This document shows, one piece after another, positions 8,042-15,872 of a DNA stretch of 44,730 nt. The stretch's first letter is position 1; each line of letters opens with the position of its first letter. The position numbers and the translations under genes were made by a program. The notes under the pieces are model-generated. The model made no database searches. It was not told the DNA's origin and worked only from the letters and a program-made list of their open reading frames with translations. This DNA is from JBDTNK01 sp039933775 (GTDB lineage Bacteria > Chloroflexota > Limnocylindria > QHBO01), in NCBI GenBank assembly GCA_039933775.1, contig JBDTNK010000012.1, positions 1-44,730 on the forward strand, written 5' to 3'.

Positions 8042-8484
8042 GGCGTGCGCTCCGCCAGCAGCTTGATGCGGCGCAGCGTGCGCCCGGCGATGGCGTCGAT
8101 GAACTGCGGACCGATGACGCGCTCCGCCGCGAACCCGCCGATGAGCGGCCAGCGAAGATGCAGCTCGTGCTCGATCGAGACGTCGGTGATGCCGTCGCCG
8201 CGCTCGACGAGGCGCCACGCGACGGCCATGCCGCGCGTCACGCCGCCGGTGTGCGTGAACTCGATGACGCCACGATCGGGGAGCGGTCGCTGCGTCGCCT
8301 CCCAGCGAACGGGGATCGGGCCACGTCGCGCGCCCATCGCGAAGCGCCGCTCGCCGTCGCTCGCGGTCAGGCGGCGTACGTAGCGGTAGTGCGGCAGGAT
8401 GCGCGGCCAACGCTCGACGTCGGCGACGAGCGCGAAGATGCGCGCGGCGGGGGCACGGATCGCGATGCGCATGACGCTCCTCAT
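8038..8484 (-). CDS. SRPBCC (START-like) protein, polyketide cyclase/COQ10-like
   Basis: This is a 148-residue helix-grip protein. The start of the fold is recognisable as MRIAIRAPAARIFALVADVERWPRILPHY, the usual N-terminal strand and helix of polyketide cyclase/aromatase and Coq10-like families. The long C-terminal helix is also present. Such proteins bind hydrophobic ligands and, in polyketide clusters, guide cyclisation. The gene overlaps both neighbours by 4 bases (ketosynthase after it, reductase before it). The ATG at 8484 is the chosen start. Catalytic activity cannot be read from the sequence. Confidence 0.82.
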   Translation of the reverse strand: MRSVMRIAIRAPAARIFALVADVERWPRILPHYRYVRRLTASDGERRFAMGARRGPIPVRWEATQRPLPDRGVIEFTHTGGVTRGMAVAWRLVERGDGITDVSIEHELHLRWPLIGGFAAERVIGPQFIDAIAGRTLRRIKLLAERTP

Positions 8485-9644
8485 GGCCGCAGGACGCTGG
8501 CCAGCAGGCGTGGCGAGAAGGCGTCGCTCGCCGGGCGGCAGTCGCCGAGCGCCGAGCCCAAACGCAGCGCCATGGCCGGTCGTTCATTCAGCCGGCGCGC
8601 GACGTAGCCCAGCAGGGGGCGCGCGGCGAGCATGCCCTGCACCAGCCAGGTCAGCGCATCCTTCGACCCGAACGCGGCGCGGCGCTCCGCGCGGTAGCTC
8701 GCGGTCGGATCGGCGGAGTGCAGTGCGCGCGTCGCTGCGCGGGCGGAACGCAGCGCGCGGTAGATGCCCTCGCCGGTGAACGGGTCGATGAAGCCTGCCG
8801 CATCCCCGATCAGCATCCAGCCTTCGCCCGCCACCTCCGCCACGCGGTGACCGATCGGCGCTGCGCCGCGGATGGGGGAACAACGCCGCGCCCCGTCGAG
8901 GCGCTGAGCGACCGCGGGCAGGCCGGCGATCGCCGCCTCGAAGCGAGCCTTCGTGCCGCCTGGTGCCCCGAACGGCAGCGCCATGCCGACGTTCAGCTCG
9001 CCGCCCGGCGTCGGGGCCAGGCCGACGTACCAGCCACGTCCGACGTGCATCTCGCCGCTGCGCTGCAGCTCCGGCAGGCCGGTGTAGTGCGCCACGAGCC
9101 CGAGCCGCCGCGGGGCGCGGACGGGGCGCTCGACGCCGAGCAGGCGCGCGACGCGGGAGCGAGCACCATCGGCCCCGATGAGGTGATCAGCGCTGATCGT
9201 GCGGCGGCGACCATCCGCGCCGGCGAGGACCGCGCCGCGCACGCGGCCATCCTCGTCGCGGGTCAGCTCGACCAGGCTGGTGCCCTCGAGCAGCGTGGCG
9301 CCGGCGCGCTGCGCCTCGGCGGCGAGCAACGCGTCGAAGGCGCGCCGATCCAGGCCCCACGCGGTCCGCGCGCCGCGCCGGTCGGCATAGCGCACGTCGA
9401 AGCCGGCCTCGTCGACGACGATCCGCATCCCGTCGAGCGGCACGGCCGTCTCGCGCCAGGCGGCCAGCGGCAGGCCGGCGCGCGCAAGCTCCTCGGCAAT
9501 GCGCGGCGAGGCGTATTCGGCGCATGCCTTCGGACGCGGATGGTGGAACCGCTCGACGAGCGTCACGCGCATCCCGTCGCGCGCCGCGTGGATCGCCGCG
9601 ACCGACCCCGCCGGCCCGGCGCCGATGACCAGGAGGTCGATCAC
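8481..9644 (-). CDS. FAD-dependent oxidoreductase, geranylgeranyl-reductase family
   Basis: This is a 387-residue flavoprotein of the p-hydroxybenzoate-hydroxylase fold. The FAD-binding motif GAGPAGSVAA is near residue 8, the KACAEY segment is typical of geranylgeranyl reductase-like enzymes, and the second FAD motif is GDAAGFIDPFTGEGIY. These enzymes reduce isoprenoid double bonds or hydroxylate lipophilic or polyketide intermediates. The start is GTG 9644, overlapping the methyltransferase stop (GTGA). Its place between a methyltransferase and a cyclase/ketosynthase pair points to tailoring of a polyketide or prenyl-lipid product. The substrate is unknown. Confidence 0.88.
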   Translation of the reverse strand: MIDLLVIGAGPAGSVAAIHAARDGMRVTLVERFHHPRPKACAEYASPRIAEELARAGLPLAAWRETAVPLDGMRIVVDEAGFDVRYADRRGARTAWGLDRRAFDALLAAEAQRAGATLLEGTSLVELTRDEDGRVRGAVLAGADGRRRTISADHLIGADGARSRVARLLGVERPVRAPRRLGLVAHYTGLPELQRSGEMHVGRGWYVGLAPTPGGELNVGMALPFGAPGGTKARFEAAIAGLPAVAQRLDGARRCSPIRGAAPIGHRVAEVAGEGWMLIGDAAGFIDPFTGEGIYRALRSARAATRALHSADPTASYRAERRAAFGSKDALTWLVQGMLAARPLLGYVARRLNERPAMALRLGSALGDCRPASDAFSPRLLASVLRP

Positions 9645-10408
9645 GTGGCGGCCACGGCGACCGTCACGATCCGCGGCAGGAACTCCGCGCTGCGCGCCAC
9701 GACGCGCAGGCCGGCCGCCGCGAGCAGGTCGTCAAGCTCGCGCAGGGTGTAGGCGCGGCGCACCGAGGCGAGGCCATCGTGCCGCGTGTAGCGCCCGCGG
9801 CATAGCCCACGCACCGCGAGCGCCGTCAGCGCGTACGGCAGCCATCCACGGCGCAGGTCGTTGATCACCACGCCCAGCCGCGCGACGCGTCGCAGCTCGA
9901 TCAGCGCGGTGACGGCGTCGGCGGGATCCAGGTGGTGGAGCAGGAGCGAGGCATGCGCGACGTCGAACGCGGCGTCGTCGAACGGCAGCGCCAGCACGTT
10001 TCCGCGTTCGAGACGCACCTCCGCGTCGCCCCCGACACGCGCGGCGGCCAACGCCAGCACGTCGGCGCTGCTGTCGAGCGCGGTGACGCGCCATGCGCTC
10101 GCCCCCGCTCCGGTCCGTCCGTGACGTGCCATGGCGAGCGCCATGTCGCCGCCCCCGGTACCGGCATCGAGCACGCTGAGGTCACGGCGGCCATCGGCCA
10201 ATGCGGTGATCGCCGCGAGGCTGGCGCCGACACCGCCCGGCAGGCGGTTGAGCATCGCCAGCTCGCGCAGGTTGACCGCCAGATGGTGCGCGTCCAGCAC
10301 GACGGCATCGAGCAGCTCGCGTTCGTCGCTGCGCGCGGCGAGGGGAAGGCGCCATCGGTCAAGAAAGGTTGTCGTCATGGGTCGGGGTGCGGCCTCCGCG
10401 CTCATCAT
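9641..10408 (-). CDS. Class I SAM-dependent methyltransferase
   Basis: This is a 255-residue enzyme with a Rossmann-type SAM-binding core. Motif I is VLDAGTGGGD (about residue 80), an acidic residue ends beta2 (TALDSS), and motif III/IV is visible around DVAHASLLLHHLDP. The C-terminal part, with RRAYTLRELDDLLAAAGL, matches methyltransferases that accompany FAD oxidoreductases in small polyketide clusters. It is the first gene of the four-gene minus-strand operon and sits 80 bases from the divergent trxB. The ATG at 10408 is chosen. A second in-frame ATG at 10378 also precedes the fold. Confidence 0.87.
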   Translation of the reverse strand: MMSAEAAPRPMTTTFLDRWRLPLAARSDERELLDAVVLDAHHLAVNLRELAMLNRLPGGVGASLAAITALADGRRDLSVLDAGTGGGDMALAMARHGRTGAGASAWRVTALDSSADVLALAAARVGGDAEVRLERGNVLALPFDDAAFDVAHASLLLHHLDPADAVTALIELRRVARLGVVINDLRRGWLPYALTALAVRGLCRGRYTRHDGLASVRRAYTLRELDDLLAAAGLRVVARSAEFLPRIVTVAVAAT

Positions 10409-10472
10409 GAGCGGTCCTGTCCAGCGACGCGCTGAGCACGTCGCGCGCCACGGCCTTCCATACCCGCCGCGT

Positions 10473-10478
10473 TACACT
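10473..10478 (+). promoter_or_regulatory. -10 element (TACACT) of trxB
   Basis: TACACT is followed by 10 bases and the trxB ATG, consistent with a very short or absent 5' leader. No Shine-Dalgarno sequence is present. Confidence 0.5.
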
Positions 10479-10488
10479 GGGCGCCATC

Positions 10489-11496
10489 ATGACCGCCACC
10501 GTGCCGCCCTCCACCGATGCCCCGCCGCACGACCACGAGGGCGATCGTCGTCACCGCAAGGTCGTCATCATCGGGTCGGGTCCGGCGGGACTGACCGCCG
10601 CCCTCTACGCGGCGCGGGCGAACCTCAAGCCCCTCGTGGTTGCCGGCTACGTGCCGCTTGGCCAGCTCATGATCACGAGCGACGTCGAGAACTACCCAGG
10701 CTTCCCCGATGGCATCCAGGGCCCGGAGCTGATGGGCCAGTTCCGCGCGCAGGCTGAGCGCTTCGGGGCGGTGATCATCGAGCGGGACGCCACCCGCGTC
10801 GACTTCACCCAGCGGCCCTTCCGGATCTGGGCCGGCGAGGACGAATTCCTGGCCGATGCGGTGATCGTGGCCACCGGCGCCTCGGCGCTCTGGCTTGGCC
10901 TCGAGTCGGAGGAGGCGTTCCGCGGGCGCGGCGTGTCGGCCTGCGCAACCTGCGACGGCTTCTTCTTCCGCGGGCGCGAGATCGCGGTGGTCGGCGGCGG
11001 CGACACGGCGCTGGAGGAGGCGCTCTTCCTGACCCGCTTTGCCTCGAAGATCACGATACTCGTGCGGCGAGACGGCTTCCGCGGCAGCAAGGTGATGCAG
11101 GATCGCGCGCTCAACCACGAGAAGATCGAGGTGCGCTGGAACACCGAGGTGAGCGAGGTCCGCGGCGACGGGACCGTCTCACAGCTGACGCTGCGCGACA
11201 CGGCGAGCGGCGAGACCTCGGAGCTGGATGTGCAGGGGCTGTTCATCGCCATCGGCTATAAGCCCAACACCGACCTGTTCATGGGCATCCTGGAGACCGA
11301 TGAGCGCGGTTACCTCAAGGTCGTGGACGAGACCGGCTCGGGGATCGAGGGCGTCTTCATCGCCGGCGACGTCCACGACCACCGCTACCGTCAGGCGGTC
11401 ACCGCCGCCGGCGATGGCTGCAAGGCGGCGATCGACGTCGAGCGCTGGCTCGAGTCGGTCGGCGAGATCGAGGCCTCCACCGCCACCAACTGGTAG
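10489..11496 (+). CDS. trxB: Thioredoxin-disulfide reductase
   Basis: This low-molecular-weight flavoenzyme transfers electrons from NADPH to thioredoxin. The 335-residue protein has the FAD motif GSGPAGLTAA, the redox-active CATC (Cys152 and Cys155), the NADPH motif VGGGDTALEEA and the C-terminal FAD motif VFIAGDVHDHRYRQA. All are in canonical order. About 20 polar residues precede the fold, slightly more than usual. It is monocistronic, converging with the DUF1028 gene (4 bases between stops), and starts from an apparent leaderless promoter. Confidence 0.96.
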   Translation: MTATVPPSTDAPPHDHEGDRRHRKVVIIGSGPAGLTAALYAARANLKPLVVAGYVPLGQLMITSDVENYPGFPDGIQGPELMGQFRAQAERFGAVIIERDATRVDFTQRPFRIWAGEDEFLADAVIVATGASALWLGLESEEAFRGRGVSACATCDGFFFRGREIAVVGGGDTALEEALFLTRFASKITILVRRDGFRGSKVMQDRALNHEKIEVRWNTEVSEVRGDGTVSQLTLRDTASGETSELDVQGLFIAIGYKPNTDLFMGILETDERGYLKVVDETGSGIEGVFIAGDVHDHRYRQAVTAAGDGCKAAIDVERWLESVGEIEASTATNW

Positions 11497-11500
11497 GTCC

Positions 11501-12400
11501 TCAGGAGGCGAGCAGTTGGTCCACGAGCGCGCGGTCCTCTCTGCCGCCGTCGCGCAGGTGCTCGAGCGTTGTCCGCCAGTTCGCGCCATCGGGCGCCGCG
11601 AAGGCCACGCGCATCTCACGCTTCGCCTCCTCCATGCGCCCCGCCTTGGCGTTCTCGAGCGCGGTCCAGAAGACGAGCTCCATGGCATCGGGCGCGAGTT
11701 CGCGCGATTCCGCATAACGGTCGGACTCGGAGCGGCCGGCCTTCGCCGCGTCGCCCTCCGCGTCGAGCAGCGCGTAGGCGCGGTCGATGGTGAGGATGCG
11801 GCGCAGCTCCGCCACCGGCTGCGGGTGATCCTCGACGCGCAGATCCATGAGCCGCCCACGCCACGCGCCGCCGCGGGCTGAGCCCTCCACGATCTGGATC
11901 GCGGCCGATTGGCTGCCTCGCACGTCGCCGCCGGCCGCCTCCGCCGCCTCGAGCGCCCGCATCAGTTGCTCCCAGAACGGCACACCTTCGTCGCGCGCCG
12001 CCTCGAAGGCCGGGGCGAGCGCCTGCCACACGGCATCGGACCGCAGGAGATTGCCCTGGGTCGTGAAGCCCTCGCCAGTGACGTGGCCGCAGGCCAGGAC
12101 GCACTCGGCACCCGTGTGCGCGGCCGTGCGACCCTCCGAATCCACCACGCCCAACTGTCGCTGGGCCGCAACCGGATCCCCGGCGACCAAAGCCGTGACA
12201 ATCCGCTCCGCCTCCCAGCCGGCGCGCAGCATCTCCAGCGCGATCGGCCCGAAGCTGATATTGACCGATGCCTGGGTCGCCACCGCGCCAACGCCGGCTT
12301 CCAGCCACGGCACCACCGGCCCCACCGAGAGGTAGTGCGACTGCACCGCCACGCCGAAGCGGCCGCTCACCGGGTCGCGGGCCACGATCGAGTAGGTCAC
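11501..12400 (-). CDS. DUF1028 family protein (Ntn-hydrolase-like)
   Basis: This 299-residue protein begins MTYSIVARDP and continues with FGVAVQSHYLSVGP, the highly conserved start of DUF1028. This family has an N-terminal nucleophile-hydrolase-like fold, and its substrate is not established. The C-terminal third is helical and Glu/Arg-rich (from about residue 190), as in family members with an extra C-terminal domain. The GTG at 12400 is the only good start. A TACCCT hexamer lies 6 bases before it, so translation is probably from a leaderless transcript. It shares a 35-base intergenic space with the divergent HerA-like ATPase gene. Confidence 0.9.
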   Translation of the reverse strand: MTYSIVARDPVSGRFGVAVQSHYLSVGPVVPWLEAGVGAVATQASVNISFGPIALEMLRAGWEAERIVTALVAGDPVAAQRQLGVVDSEGRTAAHTGAECVLACGHVTGEGFTTQGNLLRSDAVWQALAPAFEAARDEGVPFWEQLMRALEAAEAAGGDVRGSQSAAIQIVEGSARGGAWRGRLMDLRVEDHPQPVAELRRILTIDRAYALLDAEGDAAKAGRSESDRYAESRELAPDAMELVFWTALENAKAGRMEEAKREMRVAFAAPDGANWRTTLEHLRDGGREDRALVDQLLAS

Positions 12401-12406
12401 GTGCGC

Positions 12407-12412
12407 AGGGTA
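12407..12412 (-). promoter_or_regulatory. -10 element (TACCCT) of the DUF1028 gene
   Basis: Read on the minus strand, TACCCT lies 6 bases before the GTG start. It is back-to-back with the plus-strand TATACT at 12423-12428. Confidence 0.5.
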
Positions 12413-12422
12413 TCCGCCTCCC

Positions 12423-12428
12423 TATACT
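12423..12428 (+). promoter_or_regulatory. -10 element (TATACT) of the HerA-like gene
   Basis: TATACT lies 7 bases before ATG 12436, leaving no room for a ribosome-binding site. It is separated by 10 bases from the divergent -10 at 12407-12412. Confidence 0.6.
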
Positions 12429-12435
12429 CCGCGCC

Positions 12436-14049
12436 ATGGCTGATGACAAACAGAGCTTCGAAGAGGCGATCGCGGCCGGCTACGGGTTCGAGGGAGCGGC
12501 GGTCGAGCTCGGCGCCGGTTGGCACGAGGAGACGACGTATCCAAAGGCCCAGGTACGCATCCCGCTCGCGATGATGAATCGCCACGGGCTCGTGGCGGGA
12601 TCGACCGGCACCGGCAAGACGAAGACGCTGCAGGTCATGGCCGAGCAGCTCTCATCGGCCGGCGTGCCGGCCTTCATCAGCGACATCAAGGGCGACATCA
12701 GCGGGCTCTCGGCACCAGCCGAGGTGAATGACAAGATCACCGGGCGCGCCAGCGCCATCGGTCTGTCCGACTATGCGCCGAAGAGCTACCCGGTCGAGTT
12801 CATGACGCTCGACCGCGGGGGCAAGGGCGTGCGGCTGCGCGCATCGGTCTCCAGCTTTGGACCGATCCTGCTCAGCAAGGTGCTGGAGCTCAACGAGACG
12901 CAGCAGTCGGTCCTGGCCCTGGGGTTCAAGTACGCCGATGACCACAAGCTGCCGCTCGTCGACCTTGCCGACCTGCGGGCGCTGCTGCAGAAGCTGAACG
13001 ATGACGAGGGCAAGGCCGAGATGGCCCAGTACGGCGGCGTGGCGACGGCGACCGTCGGGGTCATCATGCGCAAGATCGTCGAGCTCGAGCAGCAGGAGGC
13101 CGATGCGTTCTTCGGTGCGCCGGAGTTCGACGTCGCGGACCTGATGCGCACGGCGCCGGACGGGCGCGGCGTGATCAGCATCCTCGAGCTGGCCGACATG
13201 CAGGACCGGCCGCGGCTCTTCTCCACCTTCATGATGTGGCTGCTGGCGGCGCTCTACCAGCGCATGCCCGAGGTCGGGGATCTGCCGCAGCCCAAGCTCG
13301 TCTTCTTCTTCGACGAGGCGCATCTGCTCTTCGACGACGCGAACGACTCGTTCCTGGACCAGATCGAGCTCGTGGCGCGGCTGATCCGCTCCAAGGGCGT
13401 GGGCGTCTACTTCGTGACCCACTCGCCGCGCGACGTGCCGTCGAACGTGCTCAGCCAGCTCGGCAACCGGGTGCAGCACGCCCTGCGCGCCTTCACGCCG
13501 CAGGACCTCGAGGTGGTCAAGGCCACGGCCCAGACCTTCCCGATGACCGACTTCTACGAGGTCGACCGCCAGCTCACCAGCCTGGGCACCGGCGAAGCGC
13601 TCGTGACGGCGCTCTCTCAGCGTGGCGTCCCGATGCCGACCGTGCACACCGTCATGCGCCCTCCCACCTCCCTGATGGCCAAGGTGCCCGATGCGGTGTT
13701 CGACGCGGTGGCCGCGGCCTCGCCGCTGACCGCGGAGTACGCGACCGACCAGGATCCCGTGTCGGCCAAGGAGATCCTGGCCGGACAGCTGGCCGAGGCC
13801 GAGGCCGCTGGGCTCGACGTTTCCGATCCTGCGGCTGCTGGGGAGCGGCGGTCGACGCGGCCTCCGGAAGGGTCGGCCCGCGAGCGGGCCGCGCGCGAGG
13901 CACGCAGTGGACGGCGTGGCGGCGGTCGGGACGAGGGCGTCGACTGGGGCGACGTGGCGAAGGAGGGGGCGCGGATCGCGCGTTCCGGCGCCTTCAACAC
14001 GATCCTGCGCGGCATCTTCGGCGTCCTCAACGGCACGCGTCGCCGCTGA
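12436..14049 (+). CDS. HerA-like helicase/ATPase (DUF853 family)
   Basis: This is a 537-residue P-loop ATPase of the HerA/FtsK superfamily. Walker A is GSTGTGKT (residues 55-62) and Walker B is LVFFFDEAH (Asp293 and Glu294). The arginine-rich VELVARLIRSKGVGVYFVTHSP region follows, as in DUF853 proteins. The last 70 residues are a low-complexity basic and Gly-rich segment followed by a short hydrophobic tail. The family is annotated as a helicase by homology to HerA, but its role in bacteria is not well defined. No NurA-type nuclease is adjacent. The start at ATG 12436 is set by the -10 element 7 bases upstream, although the open frame extends further. Confidence 0.9.
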   Translation: MADDKQSFEEAIAAGYGFEGAAVELGAGWHEETTYPKAQVRIPLAMMNRHGLVAGSTGTGKTKTLQVMAEQLSSAGVPAFISDIKGDISGLSAPAEVNDKITGRASAIGLSDYAPKSYPVEFMTLDRGGKGVRLRASVSSFGPILLSKVLELNETQQSVLALGFKYADDHKLPLVDLADLRALLQKLNDDEGKAEMAQYGGVATATVGVIMRKIVELEQQEADAFFGAPEFDVADLMRTAPDGRGVISILELADMQDRPRLFSTFMMWLLAALYQRMPEVGDLPQPKLVFFFDEAHLLFDDANDSFLDQIELVARLIRSKGVGVYFVTHSPRDVPSNVLSQLGNRVQHALRAFTPQDLEVVKATAQTFPMTDFYEVDRQLTSLGTGEALVTALSQRGVPMPTVHTVMRPPTSLMAKVPDAVFDAVAAASPLTAEYATDQDPVSAKEILAGQLAEAEAAGLDVSDPAAAGERRSTRPPEGSARERAAREARSGRRGGGRDEGVDWGDVAKEGARIARSGAFNTILRGIFGVLNGTRRR

Positions 14050-14359
14050 CCGCGACGATCTGCCGCCGCGAGCGCGGCCAGTTGCAGGTCCCGCTCGACC
14101 GGACGAGGCAGTCGCGCGCCGCCTCCGCCACCGCCAGTCAGGAATCGAGCGCGCGGCTCAACCCGCGGTCGGATTTGCGCCCCATGCACGCATCGGCCAG
14201 GAAGGCGCCGCTCGATGGCGCATCTGTGCAACGGCGTGCACGGAACGGCCACGCAAGAGGCGCGAGCGCGGCGAAGTTGGCCGTTGCGTGCGCTCCGCGC
14301 AAATTCGCGCCCCTGCGCGCGGCCCTGAGCGCGCCCCTGCGCGCGGCCCTGCACCGCAC
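14050..14359. other. Intergenic stretch with a short tandem repeat
   Basis: This 310-base gap lies between convergent genes and contains no convincing coding frame. A 22-base CGCG-rich unit occurs twice at 14306-14327 and 14330-14351 (period 24). I see no hairpin with a U-tract. Confidence 0.5.
14306..14351 (+). repeat. 24-bp period tandem repeat, two copies
   Basis: The sequence starting CGCGCCCCTGCGCGCGGCCC at 14306 is repeated exactly at 14330. Both copies are GC-only except for two T bases. Confidence 0.75.
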
Positions 14360-15133
14360 TCACCCCACCGCGGGTTCGGCGATCGCCAGCCACTCCTCGA
14401 GCGAGTCACGCTGCGGCAGTCCTCGCACAACGCACACGTCGAGCGCCTCACGGTACGGGCCGAGTGCCTCTGCCAGGTCAGTCGCTTTTTCGAACGCAAT
14501 TCCGGCTGCGCCGCCTGCCGCCTCGAACATGCGCGCGTACGAGGGGATGCGCGCGTAGCGATCGCGCTCCGTCGCAAGTCGCGCACCGGCGCCCTCACCC
14601 ACCGCCACGCGCACATAGGCAGCAACGACGGGCATGTGCCGCTCGCCGCGCGACGCGCCCGCCGCGATCCGCTCGCGTGCCCAGGCGATGCGCGGTGGCG
14701 TGGCCCAGTTGAGCAGCACGACGTCGGCGACCTCGCCGGCCAGCTCAGACATGCGCGGACCGAGGGCAGCGACCGCCAGCCGCACGCCCGGGAGCTCACC
14801 GCGCAGCGCTGCCACGCCCTCGCGCATCAGCGTGAGCGAGCTCGAGCCGCCACTCCCGACGCCCAGGATCAGTCGTGCGGGCGGAACGCCGGAGGTTCGG
14901 ACGCTCGCAGCGACCGATGCCGGCGGATGATTGGCCAGGGACACGACGCCGATCCCCAGGTCGAGCATCGACGCGCCCGACAGCCCGGCCAGAGCCTCGA
15001 TCCCCGAGTGCCCGGGGGTGTCGTTCGCCCAGGCGCCGTCGTAGCCAAAGCCAGCGAGCGCCGACGCCAGCTCCCCGAGCCACGGCCGTGCACCGCCGGT
15101 GATCCCGAAGCCGAGGCTACGCGGAGCGGCCAA
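14360..15133 (-). CDS. Luciferase-like (LLM) F420-dependent oxidoreductase
   Basis: This is a 257-residue TIM-barrel flavin/F420 enzyme. Family features are the early LGFGITGG strand, GFGYDGAWANDTP, LILGVGSGG and the C-terminal F-E-KATDLAEAL region. It is shorter than most members (290-340 residues). The start is a TTG at 15133 because no ATG or GTG lies in frame nearby. It overlaps the end of the phosphodiesterase gene by 17 bases, so it is the third gene of a minus-strand operon with the transporter and phosphodiesterase. The cofactor (F420 or FMN) is inferred from family only. Confidence 0.75.
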   Translation of the reverse strand: MAAPRSLGFGITGGARPWLGELASALAGFGYDGAWANDTPGHSGIEALAGLSGASMLDLGIGVVSLANHPPASVAASVRTSGVPPARLILGVGSGGSSSLTLMREGVAALRGELPGVRLAVAALGPRMSELAGEVADVVLLNWATPPRIAWARERIAAGASRGERHMPVVAAYVRVAVGEGAGARLATERDRYARIPSYARMFEAAGGAAGIAFEKATDLAEALGPYREALDVCVVRGLPQRDSLEEWLAIAEPAVG

Positions 15134-15872
15134 GAGCCGTCACCGCGACATCGGGCAAATCGGTGACGAAGCCCCAGATGCCGCAAGCGGCGAGATGCTG
15201 CATCCGGACCGGGTCGTTCATGACGTAGCAGCCGACGCGAAGGCCGAAGGCGCGGGCCTGGGCCAGCACCGGCATCGGGTCCAGGCCCAGGTCGCCTTCC
15301 CACGGGTGCACCGCCGCATGCCCGCGCGACGAGGCCCAGGTCAGCGCTGGCTCGACAGCCTCTCCCGGCACGAGCAGGTAGCCGGTTGCGATCGTCGGAT
15401 CCAGCTCCCGCACCCGCTCGATCGAGGGCTGGTCGAAGCTGATCAGCTGCAGCCGATCTCCATCACGCACGGCATGCTCCCGAAGGGCCGAGACGAGGGC
15501 ATCGACGGCGGCACGTGCCTTGATCTCGATCACGAGCCCGAGCGAGGGCGGCAGCCACGCGAGCACCTCGGGCAGCGATGAAACGCGCAGGCCGCGCCCA
15601 CGGAACGCGAAGCCGGCGTCATCGGTTCTTGAAAAGTTCGCTCCGGCGTCCGCGGCACGAATGTCGTCCATGGTGAGCGTGGCGACCGCGCCGCCGCGAT
15701 CCGTGGTCCGATCGAGCGTGTCGTCGTGGATGACGGCTAGCTGTCCGTCGGCGGTGAGGTGGACGTCGAGCTCGATCGCGTCCGCACCCATCTCGACCGC
15801 CAGCGCGAACGATTCCATGGTGTTCTCCGGGACATGGGCCGATGCCCCTCGGTGCGCGACGATGACCGTCAT
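15117..15872 (-). CDS. Glycerophosphodiester phosphodiesterase
   Basis: This is a 251-residue enzyme hydrolysing glycerophosphodiesters to glycerol-3-phosphate and an alcohol. GDPD signatures are IVAHRGASAHVPENT at residues 4-18 (catalytic His), ELDVHLTADG (metal-binding Glu and Asp) and VIHDDTLDRTT (second catalytic His). The downstream barrel motifs IEIK and the C-terminal VTDLP are also present. There is no signal peptide, so it is probably cytoplasmic. ATG 15872 overlaps the transporter stop (ATGA). With the transporter it could salvage phospholipid head groups. Confidence 0.93.
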   Translation of the reverse strand: MTVIVAHRGASAHVPENTMESFALAVEMGADAIELDVHLTADGQLAVIHDDTLDRTTDRGGAVATLTMDDIRAADAGANFSRTDDAGFAFRGRGLRVSSLPEVLAWLPPSLGLVIEIKARAAVDALVSALREHAVRDGDRLQLISFDQPSIERVRELDPTIATGYLLVPGEAVEPALTWASSRGHAAVHPWEGDLGLDPMPVLAQARAFGLRVGCYVMNDPVRMQHLAACGIWGFVTDLPDVAVTALGRSA

